Below are positions 6,887 through 13,603 of a stretch of 35,627 bases of DNA, piece by piece. The translations under genes were made by a program, and so were the position numbers. Origin of the DNA: Ectobacillus panaciterrae DSM 19096 (lineage in GTDB: Bacteria > Bacillota > Bacilli > Bacillales > Bacillaceae_G); contig NZ_KE387247.1 in assembly GCF_000430785.1 (NCBI RefSeq), forward strand, positions 110,301 to 145,927, in the 5' to 3' direction. The notes under the pieces were generated by a model. It saw only the letters and a list, made by a program, of their open reading frames with translations. It made no database searches and had not been told where the DNA came from. Each line of letters begins with the position of its first letter. Position 1 is the first letter of the stretch.

Positions 6887-6950
6887 AGGCTATGAACATG
6901 GAAAATTTAACTGAAATGAGGCTATGAACATGGAAAATTTAACTGAAATG
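6887..6950 (+). repeat. 32-bp tandem duplication over the padR start
   Basis: The 32-bp unit beginning AGGCTATGAACATGG and ending AACTGAAATG occurs at 6887-6918 and again at 6919-6950 with no differences. Because 32 is not a multiple of three, the first copy now encodes only a 11-codon leader that stops inside the second copy's start. Confidence 0.9.
6892..6927 (+). CDS. 11-codon upstream ORF created by the duplication
   Basis: Reads MNMENLTEMRL and stops with TGA at 6925-6927, overlapping the padR ATG at 6924 (ATGA). It owns the best ribosome binding site (GGGGAGG at 6883-6889). padR would then be translated by re-initiation or from the weaker TGAGG at 6917. Confidence 0.5.
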   Translation: MNMENLTEMRL

Positions 6951-7250
6951 CTGAAGGGTTCGCTGGAAGGCTGCGTGCTGAAAATCATCAGCCGCCAGGA
7001 AACCTATGGCTACGAGATTACCCGCCGCCTGAACGAGCTTGGGTTTACCGAAGTTGTGGAAGGGACGGTCTACACCATCCTCGTGCGATTAGAAAAGAAA
7101 AAACTTGTGAACATAGAAAAGAAACCGTCAGATATGGGGCCGCCCCGCAAGTTTTACTCACTTAATGAGGCTGGCCGCCAGGAACTTGAATTGTTTTGGA
7201 AAAAGTGGGATTTTGTATCATCAAAAATCAACGTCTTAAAGTCAATCTAG
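6924..7250 (+). CDS. PadR-family transcriptional regulator
   Basis: Winged-helix repressor that probably senses a drug or cell-envelope compound and controls the ABC exporter downstream. It has 108 residues, the usual size of short PadR proteins: recognition region YGYEITRRLNELGF, the wing VEGTVYTILVRLEKKKLV, then GPPRKFYSLNEAGRQELE. The short C-terminal helix serves dimerisation in this family. It is first in the operon, behind promoter 6752 and the inverted-repeat module. The start is affected by the 32-bp duplication. GC is clearly higher than in the flanking sequence, as in the rest of the operon, which suggests acquisition as a block. Confidence 0.9.
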   Translation: MNMENLTEMLKGSLEGCVLKIISRQETYGYEITRRLNELGFTEVVEGTVYTILVRLEKKKLVNIEKKPSDMGPPRKFYSLNEAGRQELELFWKKWDFVSSKINVLKSI

Positions 7251-7321
7251 CTTCATAAGATATTCCGTCCGATATTTTTGGAGTGTCTTGTTCAGCTTTA
7301 TAAAAAAGGAGGAAAAATAAC

Positions 7322-7663
7322 ATGATGGAAATGTTCAAAAAAATGATTGGTGATAAAAAAGAGTACAAGATGATGATGGCACGGGTTGAAGCCCTGCCAG
7401 AGGACTACCAGTTTGTATTTAAGAAAATTCAAAACTACATGTGGAATTTCTCAGCGGGCGGCGGGATGGATATGCTGCACATACAGTATGAATTAATCGA
7501 GTTGTTCGAAGCCGGTGCGGCGGAAGGCAGACAAGTGCTGGAAATTACTGGGGACGACGTGGCGTCCTTTGCCGACGAACTAGTGGCAAACGCTAAAACC
7601 TATGTCGCCAAGTATCGTGAAGATTTGAATCAGAGTATCATGAAGCGATTGGGGAAAAAATAA
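7322..7663 (+). CDS. DUF1048-family protein
   Basis: A 113-residue soluble protein of the DUF1048 family, found in Firmicutes beside PadR regulators and ABC exporters. Features: MFKKMIGDKKEYKMMMARVE, then LPEDYQFVFKKIQNYMW, a glycine-rich SAGGGMDML, and DVASFADELVANAKTYV near the end. It is predicted all-helical with no signal peptide. Its biochemical role is not known. It sits 71 bp after padR with a good AAGGAGG site, and before the second operator-like module, so it may be expressed with padR and separately from the transporter. Confidence 0.8.
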   Translation: MMEMFKKMIGDKKEYKMMMARVEALPEDYQFVFKKIQNYMWNFSAGGGMDMLHIQYELIELFEAGAAEGRQVLEITGDDVASFADELVANAKTYVAKYREDLNQSIMKRLGKK

Positions 7664-7681
7664 ATTCAATGGATAATACCG

Positions 7682-7780
7682 ACTGAATAGCTGGTTACAA
7701 ATGTGAATTGCCACCTTAGCTATTCAGTTATTTTCAACCCGGTAATAAGTTATACAGATTATCAGTCAGACTAAATAGTA
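7682..7780 (+). promoter_or_regulatory. Operator-like module, copy 2 (upstream of the ABC ATPase)
   Basis: ACTGAATAGCT (7682-7692) and AGCTATTCAGT (7718-7728) form a perfect 11-bp inverted repeat, followed by ATAAGTTATACAGA and then AGTCAGACTAAATAG. It has the same arm sequence and following block as at 6799. It separates DUF1048 from the transporter genes, so the operon may have two regulated points. Confidence 0.6.
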
Positions 7781-7832
7781 GAGTATAGGCAATCTAGCTC
7801 CGCAAGGCGCTTTTTATAAGGAGGAAAAAAGT

Positions 7833-8594
7833 ATGAGCAATGCAGCGATTTCTGTAAAAGGGTTAAAAAAATCCTTTAAAGACAAGGAAGTCTTAAAGGG
7901 GGTGGATTTTGAGGTGCGGCGTGGCGAAATTTTCGCACTTCTGGGCTCAAATGGAGCGGGCAAGACGACGACGGTCAACATCCTCTCGACGCTGATGAAG
8001 CCCGATGGCGGCGAAGTAGGTATTTGCGGCTTTGACGTCCAGCGTCAACCGGATCATGTTCGCCAGAGCATCAGCCTGACAGGGCAGTTCGCAGCTTTAG
8101 ACGGCATGCTCACCGGGCGGGAAAACCTGATGATGATCGCCAAGTTGCGGGGAGTTTCCAATCCCGCTCAAGTCGCCGACAATCTGCTTGCAAGATTCAG
8201 CCTGACCGATGCGGCCAACCGCCGGGCGGATAAGTATTCCGGCGGGATGAAGCGCCGGCTTGACATCGCCATGAGCCTGATCGGGACGCCAGCAGTCATT
8301 TTTCTCGACGAACCGACGACAGGGCTTGATCCCGAAGCGCGGATTGAAGTCTGGGATACCGTCAAGGAGCTTGCCGGCGGCGGCACGACCATCTTGCTGA
8401 CGACCCAGTACCTGGAGGAAGCCGAACAACTGGCGGACCGTATCGCCATCCTGCATGGCGGAAAAATCATCACGACCGGTACCCTTACCGAACTCAAAGA
8501 GATGTTCCCGCCAGCGAAAGTGGAGTACATCGAGAAGCAGCCGACATTGGAGGAAATTTTTCTCGCGATCATCGGCAAAAAGGAGGAGATGTAA
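7833..8594 (+). CDS. ABC exporter ATP-binding protein (DrrA-like)
   Basis: Nucleotide-binding subunit of a drug/lipid-type ABC-2 exporter at the cytoplasmic membrane. It has 253 residues. Walker A GSNGAGKTT at about 38-46, signature YSGGMKRRLDIAMSL, Walker B VIFLDEPTTGLDPEAR, then the switch-histidine region replaced by LLTTQYLEEAEQLADRI. The Q for H in TTQYLEEAE is normal for DrrA-type proteins. It has a strong AAGGAGG ribosome binding site. The stop is directly followed by the permease ATG. GC is about 57 percent by eye, far above the genome background, supporting horizontal transfer. The substrate cannot be read from the sequence; daunorubicin-like resistance is only the family name. Confidence 0.92.
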   Translation: MSNAAISVKGLKKSFKDKEVLKGVDFEVRRGEIFALLGSNGAGKTTTVNILSTLMKPDGGEVGICGFDVQRQPDHVRQSISLTGQFAALDGMLTGRENLMMIAKLRGVSNPAQVADNLLARFSLTDAANRRADKYSGGMKRRLDIAMSLIGTPAVIFLDEPTTGLDPEARIEVWDTVKELAGGGTTILLTTQYLEEAEQLADRIAILHGGKIITTGTLTELKEMFPPAKVEYIEKQPTLEEIFLAIIGKKEEM

Positions 8595-9344
8595 ATGAAA
8601 AGCAAAACAGGGGTATTACTAGGGCGTTTATTGCGCAACATCATGCGCAGCCCGGATACGATTATCACGGTGGCGATTACGCCGATTATGATGATGCTGC
8701 TGTTTGTCTACGTATTTGGCGGCGCCATAGAGACAGGCACGGACAACTACGTCAATTATTTATTGCCGGGAATCTTGCTGATGGCTATCGCATCCGGCGT
8801 CGCTTACACTTCCGTGCGGCTGTTTACGGATGTAAAGAGTGGGCTGATGGCGCGTTTCATTACCATGCCCATCAAACGCTCGTCGGTATTGTGGGCTCAC
8901 GTGTTGACCTCGCTTGTTTCCAATGCGCTTACTGTCGTGGTGGTTATCCTCGTCGCGCTCTTGATGGGCTTCCGTTCCAGCGCTGATATCCTGGATTGGC
9001 TCGCGGTAGCTGGGATACTCGGGCTGTTTACGCTGGCGCTGACATGGCTGGCGGTCATTCCCGGATTGACAGCGAGGTCTATGGAAGGGGCGACAGCCTA
9101 CTCGTACCCGCTGATTTTCCTGCCGTTTATCAGTTCGGCCTTTGTCCCCACCGAAACCATGCCTAGAATTGTCCGTGCGTTCGCTGAGAACCAGCCCGTG
9201 ACTTCAATCGTGAATGCGATTCGTGCCCTCTTGTATGAAGGGTCTGTTGGCAACGGTATCTGGATCGCGCTTGCCTGGTGCGTCGGAATCATGGTCATCG
9301 CTTACTTCTTCGCCAGTAAAGCATTTAAACGCCAGTTAGGGTAA
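8595..9344 (+). CDS. ABC-2 type permease (DrrB-like)
   Basis: Membrane partner of the ATPase encoded directly upstream (zero-base gap, ribosome binding site GGAGGAG in the upstream gene's end). It has 249 residues and six predicted membrane segments: around VAITPIMMMLLFVYVFGG, YLLPGILLMAIASGVAY, LVSNALTVVVVILVALLM, ILGLFTLALTWLAVI, PLIFLPFISSAFVPTETMP and IWIALAWCVGIMVIAYFF. The motif FVPTETMP after the fifth segment is typical for ABC-2 permeases. The pair should form the A2B2 exporter. No terminator directly follows; a truncated gene begins ten bases later. Confidence 0.9.
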   Translation: MKSKTGVLLGRLLRNIMRSPDTIITVAITPIMMMLLFVYVFGGAIETGTDNYVNYLLPGILLMAIASGVAYTSVRLFTDVKSGLMARFITMPIKRSSVLWAHVLTSLVSNALTVVVVILVALLMGFRSSADILDWLAVAGILGLFTLALTWLAVIPGLTARSMEGATAYSYPLIFLPFISSAFVPTETMPRIVRAFAENQPVTSIVNAIRALLYEGSVGNGIWIALAWCVGIMVIAYFFASKAFKRQLG

Positions 9345-9354
9345 GTACACCATT

Positions 9355-9642
9355 ATGGGATTAGCCATATCAATAGTTAGCCGCTGCGATGAATGCATTT
9401 GCTATCACATGGAAGGCTGCTTAAATGCCGGGGCAACCATCGACGAAATCATGGAAACCCTTAAAATTGGTGTGATTGGTGGCGGCTCGATCACTTATCC
9501 CAACGCGAGGTTTGCCATGCATGCTTTAGAAGATAAGGAATCTATTAAATTCACATGCTGCTGGAACCGATTTATGGATTTCAATTGGTTGGATGGTGTT
9601 AATCATAATCATTTCATATATTTTTGGAATGAAAGTTTATAA
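9355..9642 (+). pseudogene. Truncated carboxymuconolactone decarboxylase/AhpD-like gene
   Basis: The first 60 residues are the core of an AhpD-like CMD domain: GLAISIVSRCDECICYHMEG (redox C-x-x-C then H), AGATIDEIMETLKIGVIGGG and NARFAMHALED. The N-terminal helices that normally precede this core are missing, as the frame begins ten bases after the permease. The last 30 residues (from about CCWNRFMDFNW) do not look like the family. Both ends therefore seem to have been replaced. The kept C-x-E-C...H residues would suit peroxidatic thiol chemistry, but a folded product is unlikely. Its base composition is lower in GC than the ABC genes, so it belongs to the older host sequence. Confidence 0.65.
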
Positions 9643-9758
9643 GAGAGTATAATCATAATATTTATGTAAATTTTGTGGATTTTAAATAAAGTCGTTCCGG
9701 TTATAATTATCATTGCCAATTACTATTCTATAATTAACCGATTTCGCTAATCATTTTA

Positions 9759-9804
9759 GGCAGTAGACCAATTCGAAAATCGAATAAGTCTACTGCCTTT
9801 TGTT
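9759..9804 (+). terminator. Strong terminator
   Basis: GGCAGTAGAC (9759-9768) pairs perfectly with GTCTACTGCC (9788-9797), with an inner ATTCGA/TCGAAT stem, followed by TTTTGTTTG. It ends transcription from the ABC operon before the oxidoreductase remnant. Confidence 0.85.
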
Positions 9805-9850
9805 TGTTCAGCGCATTCCGTTGTAAAAGACTAGGTGAAATCACTAAGAC

Positions 9851-10666
9851 TTGTGGCCTTATGGTGTTTTTCAGAATGAAACTAATACGATACCCGTAAC
9901 CGAGTTTAAAATTGGCGATGAAGTGTTTGGATGCGCGGGTGGATTTAGAGGGACTGGTGGTGGTGCACTTGCAGAGTTTATGCTAGCAGATGTTGATTTA
10001 CTTGCTCACAAGCCGAAAAATTTGACGATGGAAGAAGCTACAGCTTTACCATTAGTTTCCATTACCGCTTGGGAAGCATTATTTAATCGTGCAAGGCTTA
10101 TACCTGGACAAGATATATTGATCCATGGAGCCACCGGAGGTGTAGGACACATCGCCATTCAACTAGCCAAATGGGGAGGAGCGACAGTCTATACAACTGC
10201 CTCTTCGCAAGAGAAGCTGGAGATTGGCACGCGCCTTGGTGCTGATGTAACTATTAATTATCGAGAAGAAAGCGTTCACGACTATGTACAAAAGTATACA
10301 AACGGAAAAGAATTTGACGTCGTGTTTGACACGGTAGGGGGTGAAAACCTTGATCGCTCTTTTGAGGCGGCAGCGGTACATGGAACGGTAACAGCCATTG
10401 CTACTCGTTCGACTCATGACCTCTCCCCAGTGCATTCGAAGGGACTTTCTCTTCATGTTACCTTTATGTTGTTGAAGATATTAAACAAGGACATGCATAA
10501 ACATTATGGAGAAATTTTGAAGAAGGTTGCTAGGGTGGTTGAGGAAGGGAAGCTGCGTCCGCTTTTGGATTCAAACATTTTTACGTTTGATGAAGTCTCA
10601 AAAGCCCATGAGTACATGGAGTCAGGCAAGGCGATAGGAAAAATTGTTTTGAAAAATAGTTGGTAA
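9851..10666 (+). pseudogene. Zinc-type alcohol dehydrogenase/quinone oxidoreductase, N-terminally truncated
   Basis: MDR-superfamily NAD(P)H-dependent oxidoreductase lacking about the first 70-75 residues. Family sequence begins around VTEFKIGDEVFGCAGGF, then ALAEFMLAD, the nucleotide-binding DILIHGATGGVGHIAIQLAK and the C-terminal SGKAIGKIVL. The full Rossmann half and the C-terminus are intact in one frame. The TTG at 9851 and the few residues after it are unlike the family, and there is no ribosome binding site or promoter between the terminator and this point. Without the N-terminal GroES-like portion the enzyme would not bind substrate properly. Confidence 0.75.
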
Positions 10667-10710
10667 TATTATTGCAAATTTGAAATGCCTCAACAACTTT
10701 ACGTTCATTT

Positions 10711-10772
10711 AAAAGTAGATGGTCAATAGAATCTCTATAAGATTCTCGATGTACCGTCTGCTTTTATTTTTA
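10711..10772 (+). terminator. Terminator after the oxidoreductase remnant
   Basis: AAAGTAGATGGT pairs (two G-U) with ACCGTCTGCTTT, with a perfect inner GAATCT/AGATTC stem, then TTATTTTTAAT. Confidence 0.75.
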
Positions 10773-11076
10773 ATTACCGTAAAAACCAATAGGGCATAGT
10801 AATAGAAATCGGCAACTTTAAGATAATTTGAAACCACTAATACTCTTTAAATAAAAGTTTTTGTCAATTTCTTTTTCGGTTACATCCTCTTGTTCTTCAT
10901 TCCAAAAATCATACTTTATACCTCAAGAAAAAATTTCTTTTCTTACGCTAAACTGCCCCATCAGTTCAATAAGAAAATCAATAATGTTCTTTAACTGAGC
11001 CAAAAAATTCATGCCTGAGGAGCGAGGACAGCAGCGATACAGATCTCTTTTTTGTATCCATTAATTACATATTTAA
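10773..11076 (+). other. Gene-free interval upstream of nupC
   Basis: AT-rich, no convincing ORF on either strand. It contains TTTAACTGAGCCAA at about 10991-11004, which also occurs at about 1113-1126. The shared word is short and may be a transposon scar or chance. Confidence 0.35.
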
Positions 11077-11092
11077 TGTGAAATGATTCACA
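11077..11092 (+). promoter_or_regulatory. CRP/FNR-type palindrome upstream of nupC
   Basis: TGTGAAATGATTCACA matches the TGTGA-N6-TCACA pattern exactly and is 57 bp before the nupC ATG. In Bacillus an Fnr-like regulator would be the expected binder. A CcpA cre site is less likely since the central CG is missing. Confidence 0.5.
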
Positions 11093-11148
11093 TAACGGAT
11101 AAAATTGTACATAAATGATTAAAATATCAGCAACTAGGAGGTATTTAC

Positions 11149-12327
11149 ATGTCGATTTTAATCGCTATTCTGGGTATCGTTTTACTGCTTGGGGTATCTT
11201 GGCTCATGTCAAACGACAAGAAGGCTATCAATCTTCGAGCAATCAGTATTATGGGTGGTCTACAGTTAGCCATTGCGTGGTTCATGCTTAACACTTCAAT
11301 CGGTCGATCAATCTTACAATCAGTAACAAACGGATTTAACAAAGTATTATCTTTTGGTGGAGACGGAATCAGCTTCGTTTTTGGTGGATTGGTTAAACAA
11401 CAACTGTTCTTCGTAAACGTATTGATGCAAATCATATTCGTAACAGCTATCCTTGGCATCTTAACTTATATTCGCATCTTACCACTAGCTATCAAATATA
11501 TCGGTGGATTTGTTTCCAAAGTAACCGGCTTACCTAAAGTTGAATCTTTCGTAGCAGTAAACTCAATGGTATTCGGAGATACATCAGCAATTCTTTCCGT
11601 AAAATCATTCGTACCTAAATTATCTGGCAACCGCTTATTCATTGTTGTAACATCTTCGCTAGTAGCTGTATCTGCTTCAATCTTGGGAGCATACATGAGC
11701 ATGATCCCTGCAGGGTTTGTTTTAGTAGCATTGCCAATCAACGTATTCTCTGGCTTAATCTTAAGCTCAATTGTTTGTCCAGTTCGTAAAGAAGAAAATG
11801 ATGAAGAAATCAATGTTAAAGAAATGATTCCTGAGAAATCACTGTTCGAAGCAATTGGTAACTGGACAATTTTAGGAGGAAAGACAGCACTTATCGTAGG
11901 TGCGATGCTTATCACTTACATCGGCTTAATCTCAATGGTAAACTGGATCTTCACTTCCATCTTCGGAATTAGCTTCACTAGTGTTCTAGGGTATGTGTTT
12001 GCTCCAATCGCTTACATGATGGGTATTTCTTCATCCGAAATCGTAAGAGCAGGTTCTGTAATGGGTACTAAAGTTGCGGCTAATGAATTCGTTGCAATGC
12101 TTGATTTCATGAAAATGATTCCTCATCTGTCACATAAGACAGTTGGTATCGTTTCAGCATTCTTAATCAGCTTCGCAAACTTCAGCTCAATCGGTATCAT
12201 TCTTGGTACTGTACAAGCTATCAGCCAACAAAAGGCTTCTGAGCTTGCTAAAGTAGGTTTAAAGGTATTGTTAGTAGCAACTATGGGATCTATCCTAACT
12301 GGTACTATTGTTGGTCTATTCTTGTAA
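11149..12327 (+). CDS. Concentrative nucleoside transporter, NupC/CNT family
   Basis: Cation-coupled nucleoside importer of the cytoplasmic membrane. It has 392 residues, the family's usual length. Order: N-terminal membrane segments (SILIAILGIVLLLGVSWLM, AISIMGGLQLAIAWFML), the Gate region (FVFGGLVKQQLFFVNVLMQ, ILTYIRILP), the substrate-binding segment VAVNSMVFGDTSAILSVK, and a C-terminal domain with APIAYMMGISSSEIVRAGSV and ANFSSIGIILGTVQA. The ribosome binding site TAGGAGG lies seven bases upstream. A single-gene unit with a CRP/FNR-like palindrome in its leader. The gene belongs to several nupC paralogues usual in B. cereus-type genomes; which nucleosides it prefers cannot be read here. 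Confidence 0.9.
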   Translation: MSILIAILGIVLLLGVSWLMSNDKKAINLRAISIMGGLQLAIAWFMLNTSIGRSILQSVTNGFNKVLSFGGDGISFVFGGLVKQQLFFVNVLMQIIFVTAILGILTYIRILPLAIKYIGGFVSKVTGLPKVESFVAVNSMVFGDTSAILSVKSFVPKLSGNRLFIVVTSSLVAVSASILGAYMSMIPAGFVLVALPINVFSGLILSSIVCPVRKEENDEEINVKEMIPEKSLFEAIGNWTILGGKTALIVGAMLITYIGLISMVNWIFTSIFGISFTSVLGYVFAPIAYMMGISSSEIVRAGSVMGTKVAANEFVAMLDFMKMIPHLSHKTVGIVSAFLISFANFSSIGIILGTVQAISQQKASELAKVGLKVLLVATMGSILTGTIVGLFL

Positions 12328-12349
12328 AATGGGGGCTCCAAAAAGAATG

Positions 12350-12372
12350 AAGAATGCAAAAGTACCGTTTGC
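12350..12372 (+). terminator. Small hairpin after nupC
   Basis: ATGCAAA and TTTGCAT pair perfectly around seven bases (about 12353-12373), followed, after a further 17 bases, by TTTTTTT. Weak as a terminator on its own but it is positioned directly after nupC. Confidence 0.4.
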
Positions 12373-12450
12373 ATAGTGAAGTGAGTCGTGTTTTTTTGCT
12401 TCAAATTTCACTAGTTAAAAATTACAAACACTTTAGCGTTTGCATCAGCT
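12358..12450 (+). repeat. 90-bp repeat copy 2
   Basis: Diverged copy of 1201-1290: AAAAGTACCG, GTGAGTCGTGTTTTTTT, AATTTCACTAGTT, then ACAAACACTTTAGCGTTTG. The blocks keep order and spacing apart from a five-base insertion. Confidence 0.6.
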
Positions 12451-12652
12451 AGTGAAAAAGAGTTTAAATTATGAAAGAAAATTGAGATTTAGCATAACGT
12501 TCAGATTAAATATTGAAGCCATAATATCGGAGGGGATTGAAATTATAATGGTTGTACATTTCTTTTCTAGATATACAGGGTGGGGTATCTGAACGTAATG
12601 GTGCAGCAAATATCTAAGAAATGAATGAGGCAGTGAGGAATAAAGGAAGTAA
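12451..12652 (+). other. Gene-free interval between repeat copies
   Basis: No supported gene. A good ribosome binding site (GGAGGGG at about 12530) precedes an ATG at 12548 that opens only 14 codons (MVVHFFSRYTGWGI). An ATG at 12621 opens 19 codons (MNEAVRNKGSKNHVN...). Either may be a fragment of the peptide module that follows. Confidence 0.3.
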
Positions 12653-12775
12653 AAATCATGTAAACACGAACAAAAACTAAGGGGAATAAGCCAATTATTC
12701 CGGATAGATGATGGCTAGTGATATCCTTACCCAGCACCGTATCCATATCCATATTCGTATGGCTATGGTTGTTAA
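12653..12775 (+). pseudogene. Tyr/Pro/Gly-rich small peptide gene, copy 2, interrupted
   Basis: Paralogue of 4043-4201. The frame reads CKHEQKLRGISQLFRIDDG, then TAG TGA at 12716-12721, then YPYPAPYPYPYSYGYGC and TAA. Relative to copy 1 it lacks 24 bp (eight codons, the PCPYGYPY segment), which keeps the frame. One stop is shared with copy 1 and one is new. Confidence 0.45.
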
Positions 12776-12836
12776 GAGGTTTTTGGGAAGAGGAAAGATT
12801 GGGAATTGTAACAGTTAAAAACTATTATATGAAGGG

Positions 12837-12872
12837 ACATCGCTCGTTAGAACGGGCGATGTTTTGTTTAAT
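12837..12872 (+). terminator. Terminator of the Tyr-rich module, copy 2
   Basis: ACATCGCTC pairs with GGGCGATGT as in copy 1, followed by TTTGTTTAA. Confidence 0.75.
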
Positions 12873-12944
12873 AAGGGAAACGGGAAGTTCATCATTGAAT
12901 AGGTTATTGGACTAAACCAGTTCAAAACTAGTGCCGACGTGTAC

Positions 12945-13136
12945 TTTTGTCTAGTGACAAAAAGTCCTAACTCAAACCCCAAGGTAATTAAGAAGTAGTT
13001 AGTGCATTTCTGTTGTGGGTTTAAGACAGGAAATGTACTAACTCAGTGGGGGAACGACAAGAACCTCCTAATGCGCTGAAAAGTAAAAAATCAAGCTGGG
13101 AGGAATAAGAATTAGCTTAGACTTCTGCCTTTATAG
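12945..13136 (+). mobile_element. Probable right end of an IS200/IS605-type element (omega-RNA-like)
   Basis: A compact set of hairpins: CTAACT/AGTTAG at about 12968-13002; TTAGTGCATTTCTG with CAGGAAATGTACTAA at about 12999-13042; then the segment GGGGGAACGACAAGAACC and CCTCC/GGAGG arms to about 13104. A GGGGAACGAC-AAGAACC-type segment with surrounding stems is what I expect at the 3' end of tnpB elements, where the guide RNA scaffold lies. No tnpB coding sequence remains upstream. The assignment rests on resemblance only. Confidence 0.4.
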
Positions 13137-13603
13137 GGGGTAATGAATGTGTTCATTTAATGTGTTCCTTAAGTGTTCATATAACACCCCAATGTTTATC
13201 CTTTTATTAACTTCAAAATACACATACTTAACACCTGTTCTACCTTTGGAAATGCCCTATAATTCACCAGCAAGACATATGAAATATCTTTCATTGTCAA
13301 ACCCTTATATAGACAAATGTTTCTCTCATTATTGCTTCTCGGTATAAAGTTTCGCACACTTTGATGTACTTGTAGATTACGCAACACCAACTAATGTATC
13401 ATTAAAATAAAATTCGATAACTAAAAAAGCTTAATTATTATTGGATAAGAAGGTGAAGTGAGTTTAAACTTACCACATTCTCCATATCAAAGTTGTATGA
13501 ATGGTGCCTAAAACCATACCGCTAATTAAAGAAAATACATATGTGGTGGACCTTTTGAGATAGTTATAATTATGTAAAAATGGTAGCAAGGGGGGCAAAG
13601 GAA
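13137..13603 (+). other. Gene-free interval upstream of the MocR-type regulator
   Basis: AT-rich with no supported ORF; frames of 64-66 codons on both strands have no ribosome binding site. A possible promoter has TATAAT at 13565-13570 with a poor -35 (TGTGGT at 13542), which would fit a promoter needing an activator. ATGTGGTGGACC at 13541 could be part of a MocR-type operator. Confidence 0.35.

Noticed and set aside
8097-8668. Long minus-strand frames opposite the ABC genes
   Set aside because: High GC in the DrrA/DrrB genes reduces stops on the other strand. No family features or ribosome binding sites.
11077-11092. CcpA cre site upstream of nupC
   Set aside because: The palindrome lacks the central CG of the cre consensus; CRP/FNR pattern fits better.
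13147-13390. Overlapping 64-66 codon frames on both strands
   Set aside because: No ribosome binding site and composition like non-coding AT-rich DNA.
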